Source: Bradyrhizobium macuxiense
GTDB lineage: Bacteria > Pseudomonadota > Alphaproteobacteria > Rhizobiales > Xanthobacteraceae
NCBI RefSeq assembly: GCF_001542415.1
Contig: NZ_LNCU01000088.1
Location: 143,706-207,705, forward strand
Direction: 5' to 3'
Length of the DNA: 64,000 nucleotides
The notes below the pieces were generated by a model. The model was given only the letters and a program-made list of their open reading frames with translations. It was not told where the DNA came from and did no database searches. The first letter of the stretch is position 1; each line of letters starts with the position of its first letter. Position numbers and translations under genes: made by a program. Below are positions 25,226-34,440 of this stretch, one piece after another.

Positions 25226-26239
25226 TTATTCGGCTGCCTTCGCAGTTCCGCCAAACATCCGTGTCGGCGCAGGGAAACCGCAGGACGTGCCGTCTGTGAC
25301 CTTGACCTGATCTTCCCAGGGCAGCCGGAAGCGGCCTGACACCATGTCCTGCATGAAGGTATAGGGGCAGTCCATCGCGCCGCCCTTTACCGCGACATAG
25401 CCGCGATGCCACAGCTGGTAGATGTTGTTCTCGACGCCCCAGTTGATCCGGGCCTCCCGCACGAGATCGGGCCGCACCTCGGCGGTGATGATCTCGTCCG
25501 CGCGTCCGGTGGTCCCGTGCGCGATGATGCTGCCGTCGAAATTGACGATCATGCCTTCGCCCATCGAGTCGAACGAACCATCCGAGCCGCACATGCAGAC
25601 GTTGGCCGTCACCATCAGGTTCTGGAACGCGTTGGCCTGATTGGTGAACCGCCAGCTCTCGCGGATGGGCGCGGTATAGCCCGCGGTGCGGATCATGATC
25701 TCCGCGCCCTTGTAGGCGCATTCACGGGCCATCTCGGGGAACATGCCGTCGTGGCAGATGATCAGCGCGATCTTGGCGCCTTTCGGTCCTTCGATCACGG
25801 GGATGCCGATGTTGCCCGGCTCCCACGGTTCGACCGGAATCCAGGGATGAAACTTGCGATAATAAAGCTTGATCTCCCCGCAATCGTCGATGATCAGGCC
25901 CGAATTGTAGGGGTTGCCGTGCGGGTTGAACTCCATGATGGAGAAGCAGCCCCATATCTTGTTCTCGATGCAGGCCCGCTTGAAAGCCGCCACTTCAGGC
26001 CCGTCGAGCCGGCACATGATCTCCGGATTGGTATCCATCGACAGGCCGTGCAGCGAATATTCGGGAAACACGACGAGATCCATGGTGGAGAGATTGCGCC
26101 GCGCCTTGCCGACCATCCAGACGATACGCTCGGTCTGCCGCGCCAGATCGGCCCTGGTCGCAACCACGGGGAGTTGCAGCTGCACCAGTCCGATCACGAC
26201 GCCGTTGGGTGATTTGTTGAGACCGCCAAGTCCGTTCAT
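25226..26239 (-). CDS. amiF: Formamidase (AmiF-like nitrilase-superfamily amidase)
   Basis: A 337-residue nitrilase-superfamily amidase. The Glu-Lys-Cys triad is Glu60 (VVFPEYS), Lys129 (YYRKFHPW) and Cys162 (ICHDGMFPEM), and the sequence around each is formamidase/aliphatic-amidase-like, including WIPVEPWEPG. It would hydrolyse formamide or another short amide to the acid and ammonia. The start MNGLGG has a good ribosome site (GGGAGGACAG). A sigma-54 promoter lies 77 bases upstream, and the divergent neighbour is another ammonia-releasing hydrolase. Confidence 0.86.
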   Translation of the reverse strand: MNGLGGLNKSPNGVVIGLVQLQLPVVATRADLARQTERIVWMVGKARRNLSTMDLVVFPEYSLHGLSMDTNPEIMCRLDGPEVAAFKRACIENKIWGCFSIMEFNPHGNPYNSGLIIDDCGEIKLYYRKFHPWIPVEPWEPGNIGIPVIEGPKGAKIALIICHDGMFPEMARECAYKGAEIMIRTAGYTAPIRESWRFTNQANAFQNLMVTANVCMCGSDGSFDSMGEGMIVNFDGSIIAHGTTGRADEIITAEVRPDLVREARINWGVENNIYQLWHRGYVAVKGGAMDCPYTFMQDMVSGRFRLPWEDQVKVTDGTSCGFPAPTRMFGGTAKAAE

Positions 26240-26315
26240 GCCTGTCCTCCCGAATGTCTGAGGCGCGCTGCGCCATGCCGCGAACGGTCCTCGCCGTTCC
26301 GTCGGCCTCCGATCG

Positions 26316-26331
26316 AGCAATGATCGTGCCA
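26316..26331 (-). promoter_or_regulatory. Sigma-54 promoter of the formamidase gene
   Basis: Minus strand TGGCACGATCATTGCT is an exact match to TGGCACG-N4-TTGCW, with -24 at 26331-26325 and -12 at 26320-26316. The start codon is 76 bases downstream. It is divergent from the similar promoter at 26473-26488, about 140 bases away. Confidence 0.75.
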
Positions 26332-26428
26332 GCGCGAATCTGGCGCATGTAAGGTGTCGTCACCGCAGACGGATGCGCGCGCCGCAGCGACGAGCAAACA
26401 CAAGTACGGTGCCCAAGCGACTGAGATA

Positions 26429-26449
26429 ACCGTCGATTTGACGACTGGT
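26429..26449. promoter_or_regulatory. Imperfect dyad between divergent sigma-54 promoters
   Basis: ACCGTCG and CGACTGGT flank a short AT-rich centre, forming a near-palindrome with a one-base offset. It lies between the two divergent -24/-12 promoters, where an enhancer-binding protein would bind to activate either. The assignment rests on location only. Confidence 0.25.
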
Positions 26450-26472
26450 GCGATGGACGGGACAGTGCATCA

Positions 26473-26488
26473 TGGCACGTCACTTGCT
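26473..26488 (+). promoter_or_regulatory. Sigma-54 promoter of the cysteine hydrolase gene
   Basis: TGGCACGTCACTTGCT is an exact match to TGGCACG-N4-TTGCW. The predicted start, about 12 bases past the -12 element, leaves a leader of roughly 30 bases before the ATG at 26529. Confidence 0.75.
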
Positions 26489-26528
26489 TGCCGAATGTGC
26501 TGATTGATTGCTCGATGGGGCGAACATC

Positions 26529-27206
26529 ATGACGAACCTGAACGGTACGATCGCCGCGGAGCCGGAGCCGATCACGCTCGACTGGAGCAGGACCGCACTC
26601 GTGATCATCGACATGCAGCGCGATTTCATGGAGCCGGGCGGCTTCGGCGAGACGCTTGGCAACGATGTCGGCCAGCTCGTGCGTGCGGTGAAGCCGATCG
26701 CCACCGTGCTGCAGGCCGCGCGCGCCGTCGGGCTGCTTGTGGTCCACACGCGCGAGGGCCATCTGCCTGATCTGTCCGACGCACCGCCTGCCAAGATCGA
26801 GCGCGGCGCGCCTCGCTTACGGATCGGCGATCCCGGCCCGATGGGGAGAATTTTGATCCGTGGCGAGGCGGGGCACGACATCATCCCTGAGCTCTATCCG
26901 CTCGACAGCGAGGTCGTGATCGACAAGCCCGGCAAGGGCGCGTTCTATGCCACCGAGCTCGGCGACATCCTGCAGAAATACGGCATCGAGAACCTGCTGG
27001 TCTGCGGCGTCACCACCGAGGTCTGCGTCAACACCACCGTGCGCGAGGCCAATGATCGCGGCTATCGCTGCGTCGTGATCTCCGACGGCTGCGCGTCCTA
27101 CTTCCCGGAATTCCACGAGATGGGCCTGAAGATGATCAAGGCCCAGGGCGGCATCTTCGGTTGGGTTACGGATTCGGCCGCGGTGCTGGAGGCGCTCGCT
27201 GCCTAG
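26529..27206 (+). CDS. Isochorismatase-fold cysteine amidohydrolase
   Basis: A 225-residue paralogue of the biuret-hydrolase-like protein at 15598. The triad is Asp28 (VIIDMQRDF), Lys133 (IDKPGKG) and Cys166 (TTEVCVNTT), with the shared segment IGDPGPMGRIL. The substrate is probably a linear ureide or carbamoyl/amide compound; the changed N-terminal loop (MEPGGFGETLGN) suggests a different substrate from BiuH. The ATG at 26529 is preferred over TTG 26508. It has its own sigma-54 promoter. Confidence 0.84.
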   Translation: MTNLNGTIAAEPEPITLDWSRTALVIIDMQRDFMEPGGFGETLGNDVGQLVRAVKPIATVLQAARAVGLLVVHTREGHLPDLSDAPPAKIERGAPRLRIGDPGPMGRILIRGEAGHDIIPELYPLDSEVVIDKPGKGAFYATELGDILQKYGIENLLVCGVTTEVCVNTTVREANDRGYRCVVISDGCASYFPEFHEMGLKMIKAQGGIFGWVTDSAAVLEALAA

Positions 27207-27367
27207 AGGATCCTTGCGCAATTTCGGAATATTAGAAGAATATCTCCGAGTTGCCCGACGTGTCAAGTTGCCTGGTCGAACGCCGGCCGCGGCCGGTTAC
27301 TTTGCATGGGGTTGTTTTCGATATTTTGGCAGCGCCCCCTGCGACGGCCCCATAACTTCATGTTGCT

Positions 27368-28192
27368 CTAGCCGCCCTTCACCGCGCCTGCGGTGAGCCC
27401 GGCCACGATCTGCCGCTGCGCCAGCACGGTGAGCAGCAGCACCGGCGCGGTTACGATCAGCGCGGCGGCGGCGAGCGGGCCCCAGCTCAACTGATCGAAG
27501 GAGATCATGTTGTAGACCGCGACCGGCAGCGTGCGCGTCTCGCGCCCGGCCAGCACGATGCCGAACACGAAGTTGTTCCAGGAAAAGATCACGGCGAGGA
27601 TAAAGGCGACCGCGAGCCCCGGCTTGGCGATCGGCAGCGCGACGTGGCGGAACACCTGCCAGCGTGTGGCGCCGTCGATCAGCGCGGCTTCCTCGAGCTC
27701 CAGCGGCGTGGTCTCGAAATAGCCGATCATGATCCAGATCACGATCGGCACCGTGACCACGAGATGGATGATGACCTGCGGCACCAGCGTGCCGAGCAGG
27801 CCGAGCCACTGGAACAGCAGGAACAGCGGGATCAGGTAGGAGAGGCCCGGCGTGATGCGCGCGATCAGGATCACGACCGCGGATTTGTGCGCGGCCATCC
27901 GCGCGATGCCGTAGCCCGCGGGCACGCCGACCAGCATCGCGAGCCCGGTCGCAGAGCCGGTCACGATCAGGCTGTTGACGAAGTAGGTCACGAAGCGATT
28001 GGAGGCGAAGACGTCGGCATAGTTCTTCCAGGCGAAATTCTCCGGGATGAACACCGGCGGATAGGCGGCGTTGTCGATCTCGAACTTCAGCGACAGCGAG
28101 GCCATCCAGAGGAAGAACAGGATCGCCGGCGAGACGATGACGAACACCGACAGCCACAGCCCGATCCGTCCCAGCAGCTGACGCAGATTCAT
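27368..28192 (-). CDS. ABC transporter permease, MalG-like
   Basis: A 274-residue inner-membrane permease with six membrane segments and the EAA loop LEEAALIDGATRWQVFRHVALPIAKPG that contacts the ATPase. It belongs to the carbohydrate uptake type 1 group. The ATG overlaps the stop of the MalF-like gene by four bases. No ATPase gene follows: the next gene is convergent. The energising subunit must be encoded elsewhere. Confidence 0.9.
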   Translation of the reverse strand: MNLRQLLGRIGLWLSVFVIVSPAILFFLWMASLSLKFEIDNAAYPPVFIPENFAWKNYADVFASNRFVTYFVNSLIVTGSATGLAMLVGVPAGYGIARMAAHKSAVVILIARITPGLSYLIPLFLLFQWLGLLGTLVPQVIIHLVVTVPIVIWIMIGYFETTPLELEEAALIDGATRWQVFRHVALPIAKPGLAVAFILAVIFSWNNFVFGIVLAGRETRTLPVAVYNMISFDQLSWGPLAAAALIVTAPVLLLTVLAQRQIVAGLTAGAVKGG

Positions 28193-29127
28193 GCGCCGCC
28201 TCCGAGCTCTGCCGTCCACAACATGCGCTTGCGCAGATAGAGCAGGAGGGCCGCGAGCGCGACGATCAACAGGAAGAACACCACCGCGATCGCCGAGCCG
28301 TAGCCGAGGTCGTAATAGACGAAGGCGACGCTGTAGAGATAGACGTTGATCGTTTCCGACGCCGAGCCCGGTCCGCCTTGCGTGATCGCGAAGATGATGT
28401 CGAAACTCTTCACCGCATCGATCATGCGGATCATGCCCGCGATGAACAGGAACGGCATGATCAGGGGCAAGGTGATGAAGCGGAACACCTGCCAGAAATT
28501 GGCACCGTCGATCTGCGCGCTTTCGTATGGTTCGGTCGGGATCGCGGCGAGGCCGCCGAGCACGATCAGCATGACCAGAGGCGTCCACTGCCAGGTCTCG
28601 ACCAGCACCAGCGACGGGATCACCGTGTTCGGGTTGAATACCCAGAGCTGCGGCGGCAGCCCGACCAGCGAGAGCAGATAGTTGAGCACGCCGAGCTGCG
28701 GGTGGAACATCATGGTCCAGACCAGCGCGATCGCCACCGGGGTTGCCATCATCGGCATGATGAAGATGCCGCGCAGGAAGCCGCGAGCGGCGAACTTCTG
28801 GTGAAACACGATCGCGGCCAGCGTGCCGAAGATCAGCGGCAGCACCACCGACAGCGCGGTGTAGAGCAACGTATGCCCGACCGCTTCGACGAAGCGCGGG
28901 TCGGTCGGCAGCCGCAAATAATTGGCGAGCCCGACGAATGTGGTGGGCGAACCCACCTTCCATTCGTGCATGCTCATCCAGATCGTGAACACCCACGGGA
29001 AGATGATCACCGCCAGCACCACGACGAGCGCCGGGATCACGAACGGCCAATAGGACGGCGGACGCCATTCACGCTCCGGCGCGGCGTTGTCAGCCGCGGC
29101 CGAGGTCGCTTGTATGACCGTGCTCAC
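28189..29127 (-). CDS. ABC transporter permease, MalF/UgpA-like
   Basis: A 312-residue permease with six membrane segments. The EAA motif is YESAQIDGANFWQVFRFITLPLIMP. The start is GTG, overlapping the binding-protein stop by four bases (GTGA). It partners the MalG-like protein to import a sugar, polyol or similar solute. Confidence 0.9.
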   Translation of the reverse strand: MSTVIQATSAAADNAAPEREWRPPSYWPFVIPALVVVLAVIIFPWVFTIWMSMHEWKVGSPTTFVGLANYLRLPTDPRFVEAVGHTLLYTALSVVLPLIFGTLAAIVFHQKFAARGFLRGIFIMPMMATPVAIALVWTMMFHPQLGVLNYLLSLVGLPPQLWVFNPNTVIPSLVLVETWQWTPLVMLIVLGGLAAIPTEPYESAQIDGANFWQVFRFITLPLIMPFLFIAGMIRMIDAVKSFDIIFAITQGGPGSASETINVYLYSVAFVYYDLGYGSAIAVVFFLLIVALAALLLYLRKRMLWTAELGGGA

Positions 29128-30446
29128 GCTTTTTCGCTGCGCTCCAGGATCGGGCGGAACTGCTCGTGCGCCTTCTTGAGCTCGGTGGCGGGATCGGCGC
29201 CCGACAGCGTAGCGGTCAAAGCCGCGCCGACGATGTCGCGGAACTCGGCGACAGGGATAATCACGGGCAGACCGAGCTTGGAGATCTTGGCGGAGTCGAC
29301 CACCGACTGCAGCCACTCCTTGGTCTTCACGCCCTTCTTGACCTCGGGATCGTCGACGATCGAGTTGCGGAACGGCACGCCGCCGCCGGCCTGCAGCAGA
29401 CGCGCACCCTGTCCCTTCGAGACCACCCACTGGCAGAGCAGGTAGGCGGCTTCCTTGTTCGGGCTGGCCGCAGCGATGCCGACGCCGTCGCCGTAGGTGG
29501 ACGAGAACTGGCCCTTCGGCCCGGCCGGCACGATGGTGTAGCCGACCTTGCCGACCACGCGCGAGGCCTTTGGATCTTCAAGCGGCGGCGCCCAGCCGTC
29601 GGCGTCGATCCACATCGCCGAGCGACCCTGCGTGAAGGAAGCCATCGACTCCATCCAGTTGAAGCCGGCCACGCCCGGAGGCGCCGACTTGGTCAGCAGG
29701 CGCTGATAGAGCTTGGTGGCCTCGATCGCCTCGGGGCCGTCGGTCAGGATGTTGCCCTTGGCATCGAGGAATTCTCCGCCATAGTTCAGATAGAAATTGG
29801 TCCACATCGCCATGTTGGCGTTGCGCAGGCCGCGGCCGACGAAGCCATAGATGCCTTCCTTCGGATCGGTCAGCTTCTCGGCGGCGATCGCCATCTCGTC
29901 GAGCGTCTTCGGGACCTCGACGCCCTTCTTCTGGAACAGCTCCTTGTTGTAGTAGAGGATGAAATAGTCGACCGACCACGGCAGCGACAGCATCTGGCCC
30001 TTGTCGTTGCGCGCATATTGCAGGCCGGCGGCGGAGAAATCGCTCTCGACGAGATCGGGCAGCGTGAGGCTCGGATCCTTGAGGAAGCCGGACATGTCGG
30101 CGAGCCAGCCGGCCTTCTCGAACTGCCGCTTCTGCACGTGATAGCTGAGGTGAACGACGTCGAAGCTCGGTTTTCCGGACGACAGTTCGATCACGCATTT
30201 CTGCCGCTGCTGCTGCTCGGGGACCTGCTCGGACTCGACCTTGATGCCCGTCAGCTCGGTGAATTCCTTGATGTATTTTTGCAGGTTGTCGCCGCGCGGC
30301 CCCTTCGCGAGGCTGACCTCGAGCGTGGTGCCGGAATATTTCTTCCAGTTGACCTCGGCGCGGGCGGGAAATCCGGTCAGTCCGACTGCGCCAGCAGCGG
30401 CGGTGCCGGCCAGCATCTGCCGGCGCGAAATCAGGTGATGCGACAT
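29124..30446 (-). CDS. ABC sugar-type substrate-binding protein (family 1)
   Basis: A 440-residue periplasmic solute-binding protein. A twin-arginine-type signal (ISRRQMLAGTAAAGAVG, cleavage near ARAE at 28-31) precedes the mature domain, which has YSLPWSVDYFILYYNKELF-like elements (LSLPWSVDYFILYYNKELF) common in family 1 proteins. The ligand cannot be told. Its ribosome site is part of a perfect hairpin at 30450-30482, so translation is probably regulated. Confidence 0.88.
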   Translation of the reverse strand: MSHHLISRRQMLAGTAAAGAVGLTGFPARAEVNWKKYSGTTLEVSLAKGPRGDNLQKYIKEFTELTGIKVESEQVPEQQQRQKCVIELSSGKPSFDVVHLSYHVQKRQFEKAGWLADMSGFLKDPSLTLPDLVESDFSAAGLQYARNDKGQMLSLPWSVDYFILYYNKELFQKKGVEVPKTLDEMAIAAEKLTDPKEGIYGFVGRGLRNANMAMWTNFYLNYGGEFLDAKGNILTDGPEAIEATKLYQRLLTKSAPPGVAGFNWMESMASFTQGRSAMWIDADGWAPPLEDPKASRVVGKVGYTIVPAGPKGQFSSTYGDGVGIAAASPNKEAAYLLCQWVVSKGQGARLLQAGGGVPFRNSIVDDPEVKKGVKTKEWLQSVVDSAKISKLGLPVIIPVAEFRDIVGAALTATLSGADPATELKKAHEQFRPILERSEKA

Positions 30447-30449
30447 GTT

Positions 30450-30482
30450 TCTCTCCCAGGGACGGTTCTTATTTGGGAGAGA
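30450..30482 (-). promoter_or_regulatory. Shine-Dalgarno-sequestering hairpin
   Basis: On the minus strand, TCTCTCCCA (30482-30474) and TGGGAGAGA (30458-30450) form a perfect 9-base stem with a 15-base loop. The 3' arm is the Shine-Dalgarno sequence, ending three bases before the ATG. In RNA this would block ribosome binding unless opened. The same dyad could also be a DNA operator. Confidence 0.55.
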
Positions 30483-30581
30483 TACTAGCGTCTGAACTCC
30501 GTCTGCCTAGCCCCAACCTGCGCGGCGGGCGTGCATGATTGCCGCGCCGCGCAAGTGATGATGGCTATCAAGTTATGGCGG

Positions 30582-31436
30582 CTATGCCTGAACGAACGCG
30601 AGCAGGGTGCCGTTGGCGGCAGCCGGCGGCACGCAGATGCTGCTGCCGCTGCTGACGCCGGCCCCGCCCAGCGCTTTCTTGGTCGCCGCGAGATCCGCCG
30701 CGATCACGAGGCCCGCGCCGCCGCGATCGGGCAGGCCATCAAGCGAGACCCCGGGATAGCGCTTGCCGAGCTGATCCTTGGTCGCGAAGACGAAGTCGGC
30801 GCGATCCCCGCCTGACGGCACCGCCACGGCGCCGTCGGCCTCGTTCCGCACGGCGACATCGATCATCTTCGACAGATGCGCCGCATCGGTCGCAGGGTCC
30901 GGCGAGACGATCAGCACCTGCTTGAGGCGTTTTGCCCCATTGGCATGCTTCATCAGCTCAGGGATCCACACAGTCTCTCGCGTCTTGTGCTGGCAGGCGA
31001 AGATGCGGACGCCGCCGGGCGCTTCCGCGGTCGGCCACTGGAAGGTGCGGAATTTTGCCGCAGAGACTGTGCCGTTCGGCAGCGTCACCGGACGCTCGAA
31101 GTCGGTCGGGCCTATCGGCGTGTAGCCGCGGGCGCGGATCTCCTCGGCGCCTTCGGCCGAATCTACCGCGGTGAACGCGATCCGCTCGATGCCTTCGCCG
31201 CGCTTCTCCAGGAAGGCGCGCGCCGGAGCATTATGTTCCGTCGGCGTCAGCACGCCGAGCAATTCCATGTAGTCAGGATCGAACATAATGGTGTAGTTGC
31301 CCGAGCCCATATGCGCGCTGTGGGTGCCGCGCGGCGATACGGTGAAGCCGAGCCGCTTGTAGTTTTCGGCGGCCTTGTCGAGGTCCTTTACCATGACCAC
31401 GGCATGATCGATTCCGATGACGTTCTTGAGTGCCAC
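30582..31436 (-). CDS. VOC-family (glyoxalase-like) protein
   Basis: A 284-residue protein of the vicinal oxygen chelate superfamily. It starts IGIDHAVVMVKDLDKAAENYKRLGF, the first beta-alpha-beta module with a metal-ligand His, and has YMELLGV near 70-76. The C-terminal half (KHANGAKRLKQVLIV onward) looks like a second diverged module. The start is GTG at 31436. It is divergent from the FAD oxidoreductase. Reaction unknown; lyases, dioxygenases and isomerases all occur in this fold. Confidence 0.82.
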   Translation of the reverse strand: MALKNVIGIDHAVVMVKDLDKAAENYKRLGFTVSPRGTHSAHMGSGNYTIMFDPDYMELLGVLTPTEHNAPARAFLEKRGEGIERIAFTAVDSAEGAEEIRARGYTPIGPTDFERPVTLPNGTVSAAKFRTFQWPTAEAPGGVRIFACQHKTRETVWIPELMKHANGAKRLKQVLIVSPDPATDAAHLSKMIDVAVRNEADGAVAVPSGGDRADFVFATKDQLGKRYPGVSLDGLPDRGGAGLVIAADLAATKKALGGAGVSSGSSICVPPAAANGTLLAFVQA

Positions 31437-31506
31437 TTCTTGTTTTCCCGGCTGTAATAAGGGACTAGAGCTAACCAGAACGATCAGGCGCCCGCAAGAA
31501 AGGATC

Positions 31507-32814
31507 ATGATGAGCAGCAATGCTGTGCGCTGGCCCAATTCGCTTTGGGCTGCGGTGACACCGTCCGGCCCTGACTGTCCCGAACTGACGGGTGCGCAGC
31601 AGGCCGATGTCGTGATCATCGGCGGCGGCTTCACCGGGCTGTCGACGGCGCTGCATCTGCGCGAGGCCAATATCGATGTCGCGATCGTCGAGGCGGCCGA
31701 GCCGGGCTGGGGCGCATCGGGGCGCAACAACGGGCAGGTGATCCCGACGCTGTCGCGGCCGGATCCCGAGGACATCGTCGCAACGCACGGCGCAGCCGGC
31801 GAGCGCTTCGTCGCGATGCTGCGCGACAGCGCCTCCACGCTGTTCGATATCGTCAATCGCTACAAGATCGAGGCCGAGCATGAGCCGGCCGGCTGGGTGC
31901 AGCCGGTGCATTCGCCGGGCCGCATCAGGATCGCGGAGCGGCGGGTGCGGCAGTGGTCGAAATTCGGTGCACCGGTCGAATTGCTCTCGCGCGAGCAGGT
32001 CAGGGACATGCTCGGATCGGACGCATGGTATGGCGGCTTCTGGAACAGGACCGGCGGTCACGTCAATCCGCTGGCGCTGGCGCGGGGCCTTGCGCGCACC
32101 GTGCTCGGGCTCGGCGCGCGCATCTATGCGCGCTCGCCGGCGACGCGCTTCGAGCGCCGCGGCGACCGCTGGGTGGTGAAGACGGAGAAGGGTGAAATCT
32201 CCGGCCGCGCGCTGGTGGTCGCCACCAACGCATATAGCGGCGAGTTCTCGCAGGCGCTCGTGCCGCAGATCGCCCATGAGGTGATGCCGGTATTGTCCTG
32301 GCAGATGGCGACGCAGCCGCTGTCGGACAATGTCCGCAAGACCGTCATCCCCGGCCGTCTCGCGATGTCCGATACCCACGGCGAGCTCTATTTCGCGCGC
32401 TACGATGCCCGCAACCGCCTCGTCACCGGCGGCGCGGTGATCGGTCCGGGCGACAAGGCAGCGCGGCTCAAGGCACGGGTGACGGAACAATTGCAGCGGC
32501 TGTGGCCGCAGATCGGCGACGTCTCCTTCGACTATGTCTGGAACGGCTATGTCGGCATGACCTCCGACTTCCTGCCACGCATTCACCGGCTCGGGCCCAA
32601 TGCTTTCGGCTGGACCGGCTGCAACGGCCGCGCGGTTGCGCTGACCATGCCGCTCGGCCGGGAGCTCGCCAAGGCGGTGCAGGGCGTGCCGGAAGGCGAG
32701 CTCGCGCTGCCGTTCACCGAGCCGGTCACGATCCCCGCGCACGGCCTGATGCGCAAGCTCGCGCCGCTGATGCTGTTGGTCTACCGCCGCCGCGACGCGC
32801 GGGAGATCGCGTAG
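31507..32814 (+). CDS. FAD-dependent oxidoreductase (DAO family)
   Basis: A 435-residue DadA/PuuB-type amine or amino-acid oxidase. The dinucleotide-binding motif VVIIGGGFTGLSTALHL lies near 29-45, and GWGASGRNNGQV near 62-73 is the FAD/substrate motif of gamma-glutamylputrescine oxidase-like proteins. The C-terminus has GYVGMTSDFLPRIHRLG and TGCNGRAVALT. The ribosome site AAAGGAT precedes tandem ATG codons. It may deaminate an imported amine or peptide-derived compound. Confidence 0.86.
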   Translation: MMSSNAVRWPNSLWAAVTPSGPDCPELTGAQQADVVIIGGGFTGLSTALHLREANIDVAIVEAAEPGWGASGRNNGQVIPTLSRPDPEDIVATHGAAGERFVAMLRDSASTLFDIVNRYKIEAEHEPAGWVQPVHSPGRIRIAERRVRQWSKFGAPVELLSREQVRDMLGSDAWYGGFWNRTGGHVNPLALARGLARTVLGLGARIYARSPATRFERRGDRWVVKTEKGEISGRALVVATNAYSGEFSQALVPQIAHEVMPVLSWQMATQPLSDNVRKTVIPGRLAMSDTHGELYFARYDARNRLVTGGAVIGPGDKAARLKARVTEQLQRLWPQIGDVSFDYVWNGYVGMTSDFLPRIHRLGPNAFGWTGCNGRAVALTMPLGRELAKAVQGVPEGELALPFTEPVTIPAHGLMRKLAPLMLLVYRRRDAREIA

Positions 32815-34440
32815 TCAGACCAGCGCGGCATCACGCTTGCGGGTGAAGTCGCCGCCGGGGATCGCTGCGAGCAGCGCCTGGGTGTAGGGATTTTGCGGGT
32901 TGCCGAACACCTCGGCGGTTGGCCCTTGCTCGACCACGGCGCCATCCTTCATCACGGCCACGAGATCGCATATCTGCGCCGCGACGCGCAAATCGTGCGT
33001 GATGAAGATGATGGAGAGGCCGAGCTGCTGGCGCAGTTGGGCGAGCAGCTTCAGTACCTGTGCCTGCACCGAGACATCGAGCGCCGAGACCGGCTCGTCG
33101 GCGACCAGCACATCCGGCTTCAGCGCGAGCGCGCGCGCCAGCCCGATGCGCTGCCGCTGGCCGCCGGAGAATTCGTGCGGGAAGCGATCGCCGGCGGATG
33201 GATCGAGGCCGACCAGTTCGAACAGCTTCTTCGCCTCCGCGATCGCGGTCGCGCGGTCGGTGCCGTGCACGATCGGGCCCTGCGCCACCAGCTCCGCCGC
33301 CTTGCGGCGCGGGTTGAGCGAGGCGAAGGGATCCTGGAACACCATCTGGATGTGGCGGGTCTCGCGACGGACCGCGTCGCGCGAGAGCTTCGCCCAATCC
33401 TTGCCGTCGAGCAGGATCGAACCCGTATCGGGATCGATCAGCCGCACGATGCAGCGGGCCAGCGTCGACTTGCCTGACCCGGATTCGCCGACGATGCCGA
33501 GCGTCGCGCCGCGCGGCAACTGCAGCGACACCTCCTTCACCGCCTCGGTGACCCGCGTGCCGCGGCCGAGGAAGCCGCCGGTGCGATAGGTCTTGGAGAC
33601 GCGATCGATGGTCAGGATGTCCTTGCCGGAGAGGACTCGCGACGGTGGCGCCTTGAGCGGCGGCACCGCTGATATCAGCTGCTTGGTATAGGCATGCTGC
33701 GGATCGTTGAGCACCTTGTCGGCGGTGCCTTGCTCGACGATCGCGCCATGCTGCATCACCACGACGCGGTCGGCGATCTCGGCGACCACGCCGAAATCAT
33801 GGGTGACGAAGAGCACCGCCGTCTTCTTGCGCTGCTGCAGGTCGCGGATCAGCTTCAGGATCTGCGCCTGGGTGGTGACGTCGAGCGCCGTGGTCGGCTC
33901 GTCCGCGATCAGGAGTTTGGGGTCGAGCGCTAGCGCCATCGCGATCATGGCACGCTGGCGCTGGCCGCCGGAGAGCTCGTGCGGATAGGCTTTCGCGGTG
34001 GCCTTGGGATCGGGAATACGGACGTCGTCGAGCAGCGCCAGCACCCGTGCATTGATCTCGGTCTTCGACAGGCGGGAGTGGACCCCGAACATCTCGCCTA
34101 TCTGGTCGCCGATGGTGCGCAGCGGATTGAGCGCCGTCATCGGCTCCTGGAAGATCATTGCGATCCCGGCGCCGCGCACGTCGCGCATCTCGGCAGGACT
34201 CGCCGCGCAGAGGTCGCGGCCGTCGAACATCATCCGACCCCGTTCGATCGTCACCTCGTTCGGCAACAGCCGCATGATGGCGTTGGCCATCATCGACTTG
34301 CCCGAGCCGGATTCGCCGACCACGCAGAGGATTTCGTTCGAGGCGATCGACAGCGAGACATCGGACAGCGCATGCGGCCGGTCCGCGCCCTTGGGCAGGC
34401 GGACCGTGAGCCCGTCGAGAGAAAGAACCGTGTCGTTCAT
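32815..34440 (-). CDS. Dipeptide-type ABC ATPase, fused DppD-DppF
   Basis: A 541-residue protein with two complete ATPase domains in one chain. Both Walker A motifs read GESGSGKS (about residues 34-41 and 315-322), both signatures are present (LSGGQRQRAMIAMAL and FSGGQRQRIGLARAL), and Walker B motifs are LLIADEPTTALD and VLVADEPVSALD. It energises peptide/nickel-type uptake. The ATG overlaps the stop of the DppC-like gene by four bases. Both halves look catalytically competent. Confidence 0.9.
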   Translation of the reverse strand: MNDTVLSLDGLTVRLPKGADRPHALSDVSLSIASNEILCVVGESGSGKSMMANAIMRLLPNEVTIERGRMMFDGRDLCAASPAEMRDVRGAGIAMIFQEPMTALNPLRTIGDQIGEMFGVHSRLSKTEINARVLALLDDVRIPDPKATAKAYPHELSGGQRQRAMIAMALALDPKLLIADEPTTALDVTTQAQILKLIRDLQQRKKTAVLFVTHDFGVVAEIADRVVVMQHGAIVEQGTADKVLNDPQHAYTKQLISAVPPLKAPPSRVLSGKDILTIDRVSKTYRTGGFLGRGTRVTEAVKEVSLQLPRGATLGIVGESGSGKSTLARCIVRLIDPDTGSILLDGKDWAKLSRDAVRRETRHIQMVFQDPFASLNPRRKAAELVAQGPIVHGTDRATAIAEAKKLFELVGLDPSAGDRFPHEFSGGQRQRIGLARALALKPDVLVADEPVSALDVSVQAQVLKLLAQLRQQLGLSIIFITHDLRVAAQICDLVAVMKDGAVVEQGPTAEVFGNPQNPYTQALLAAIPGGDFTRKRDAALV

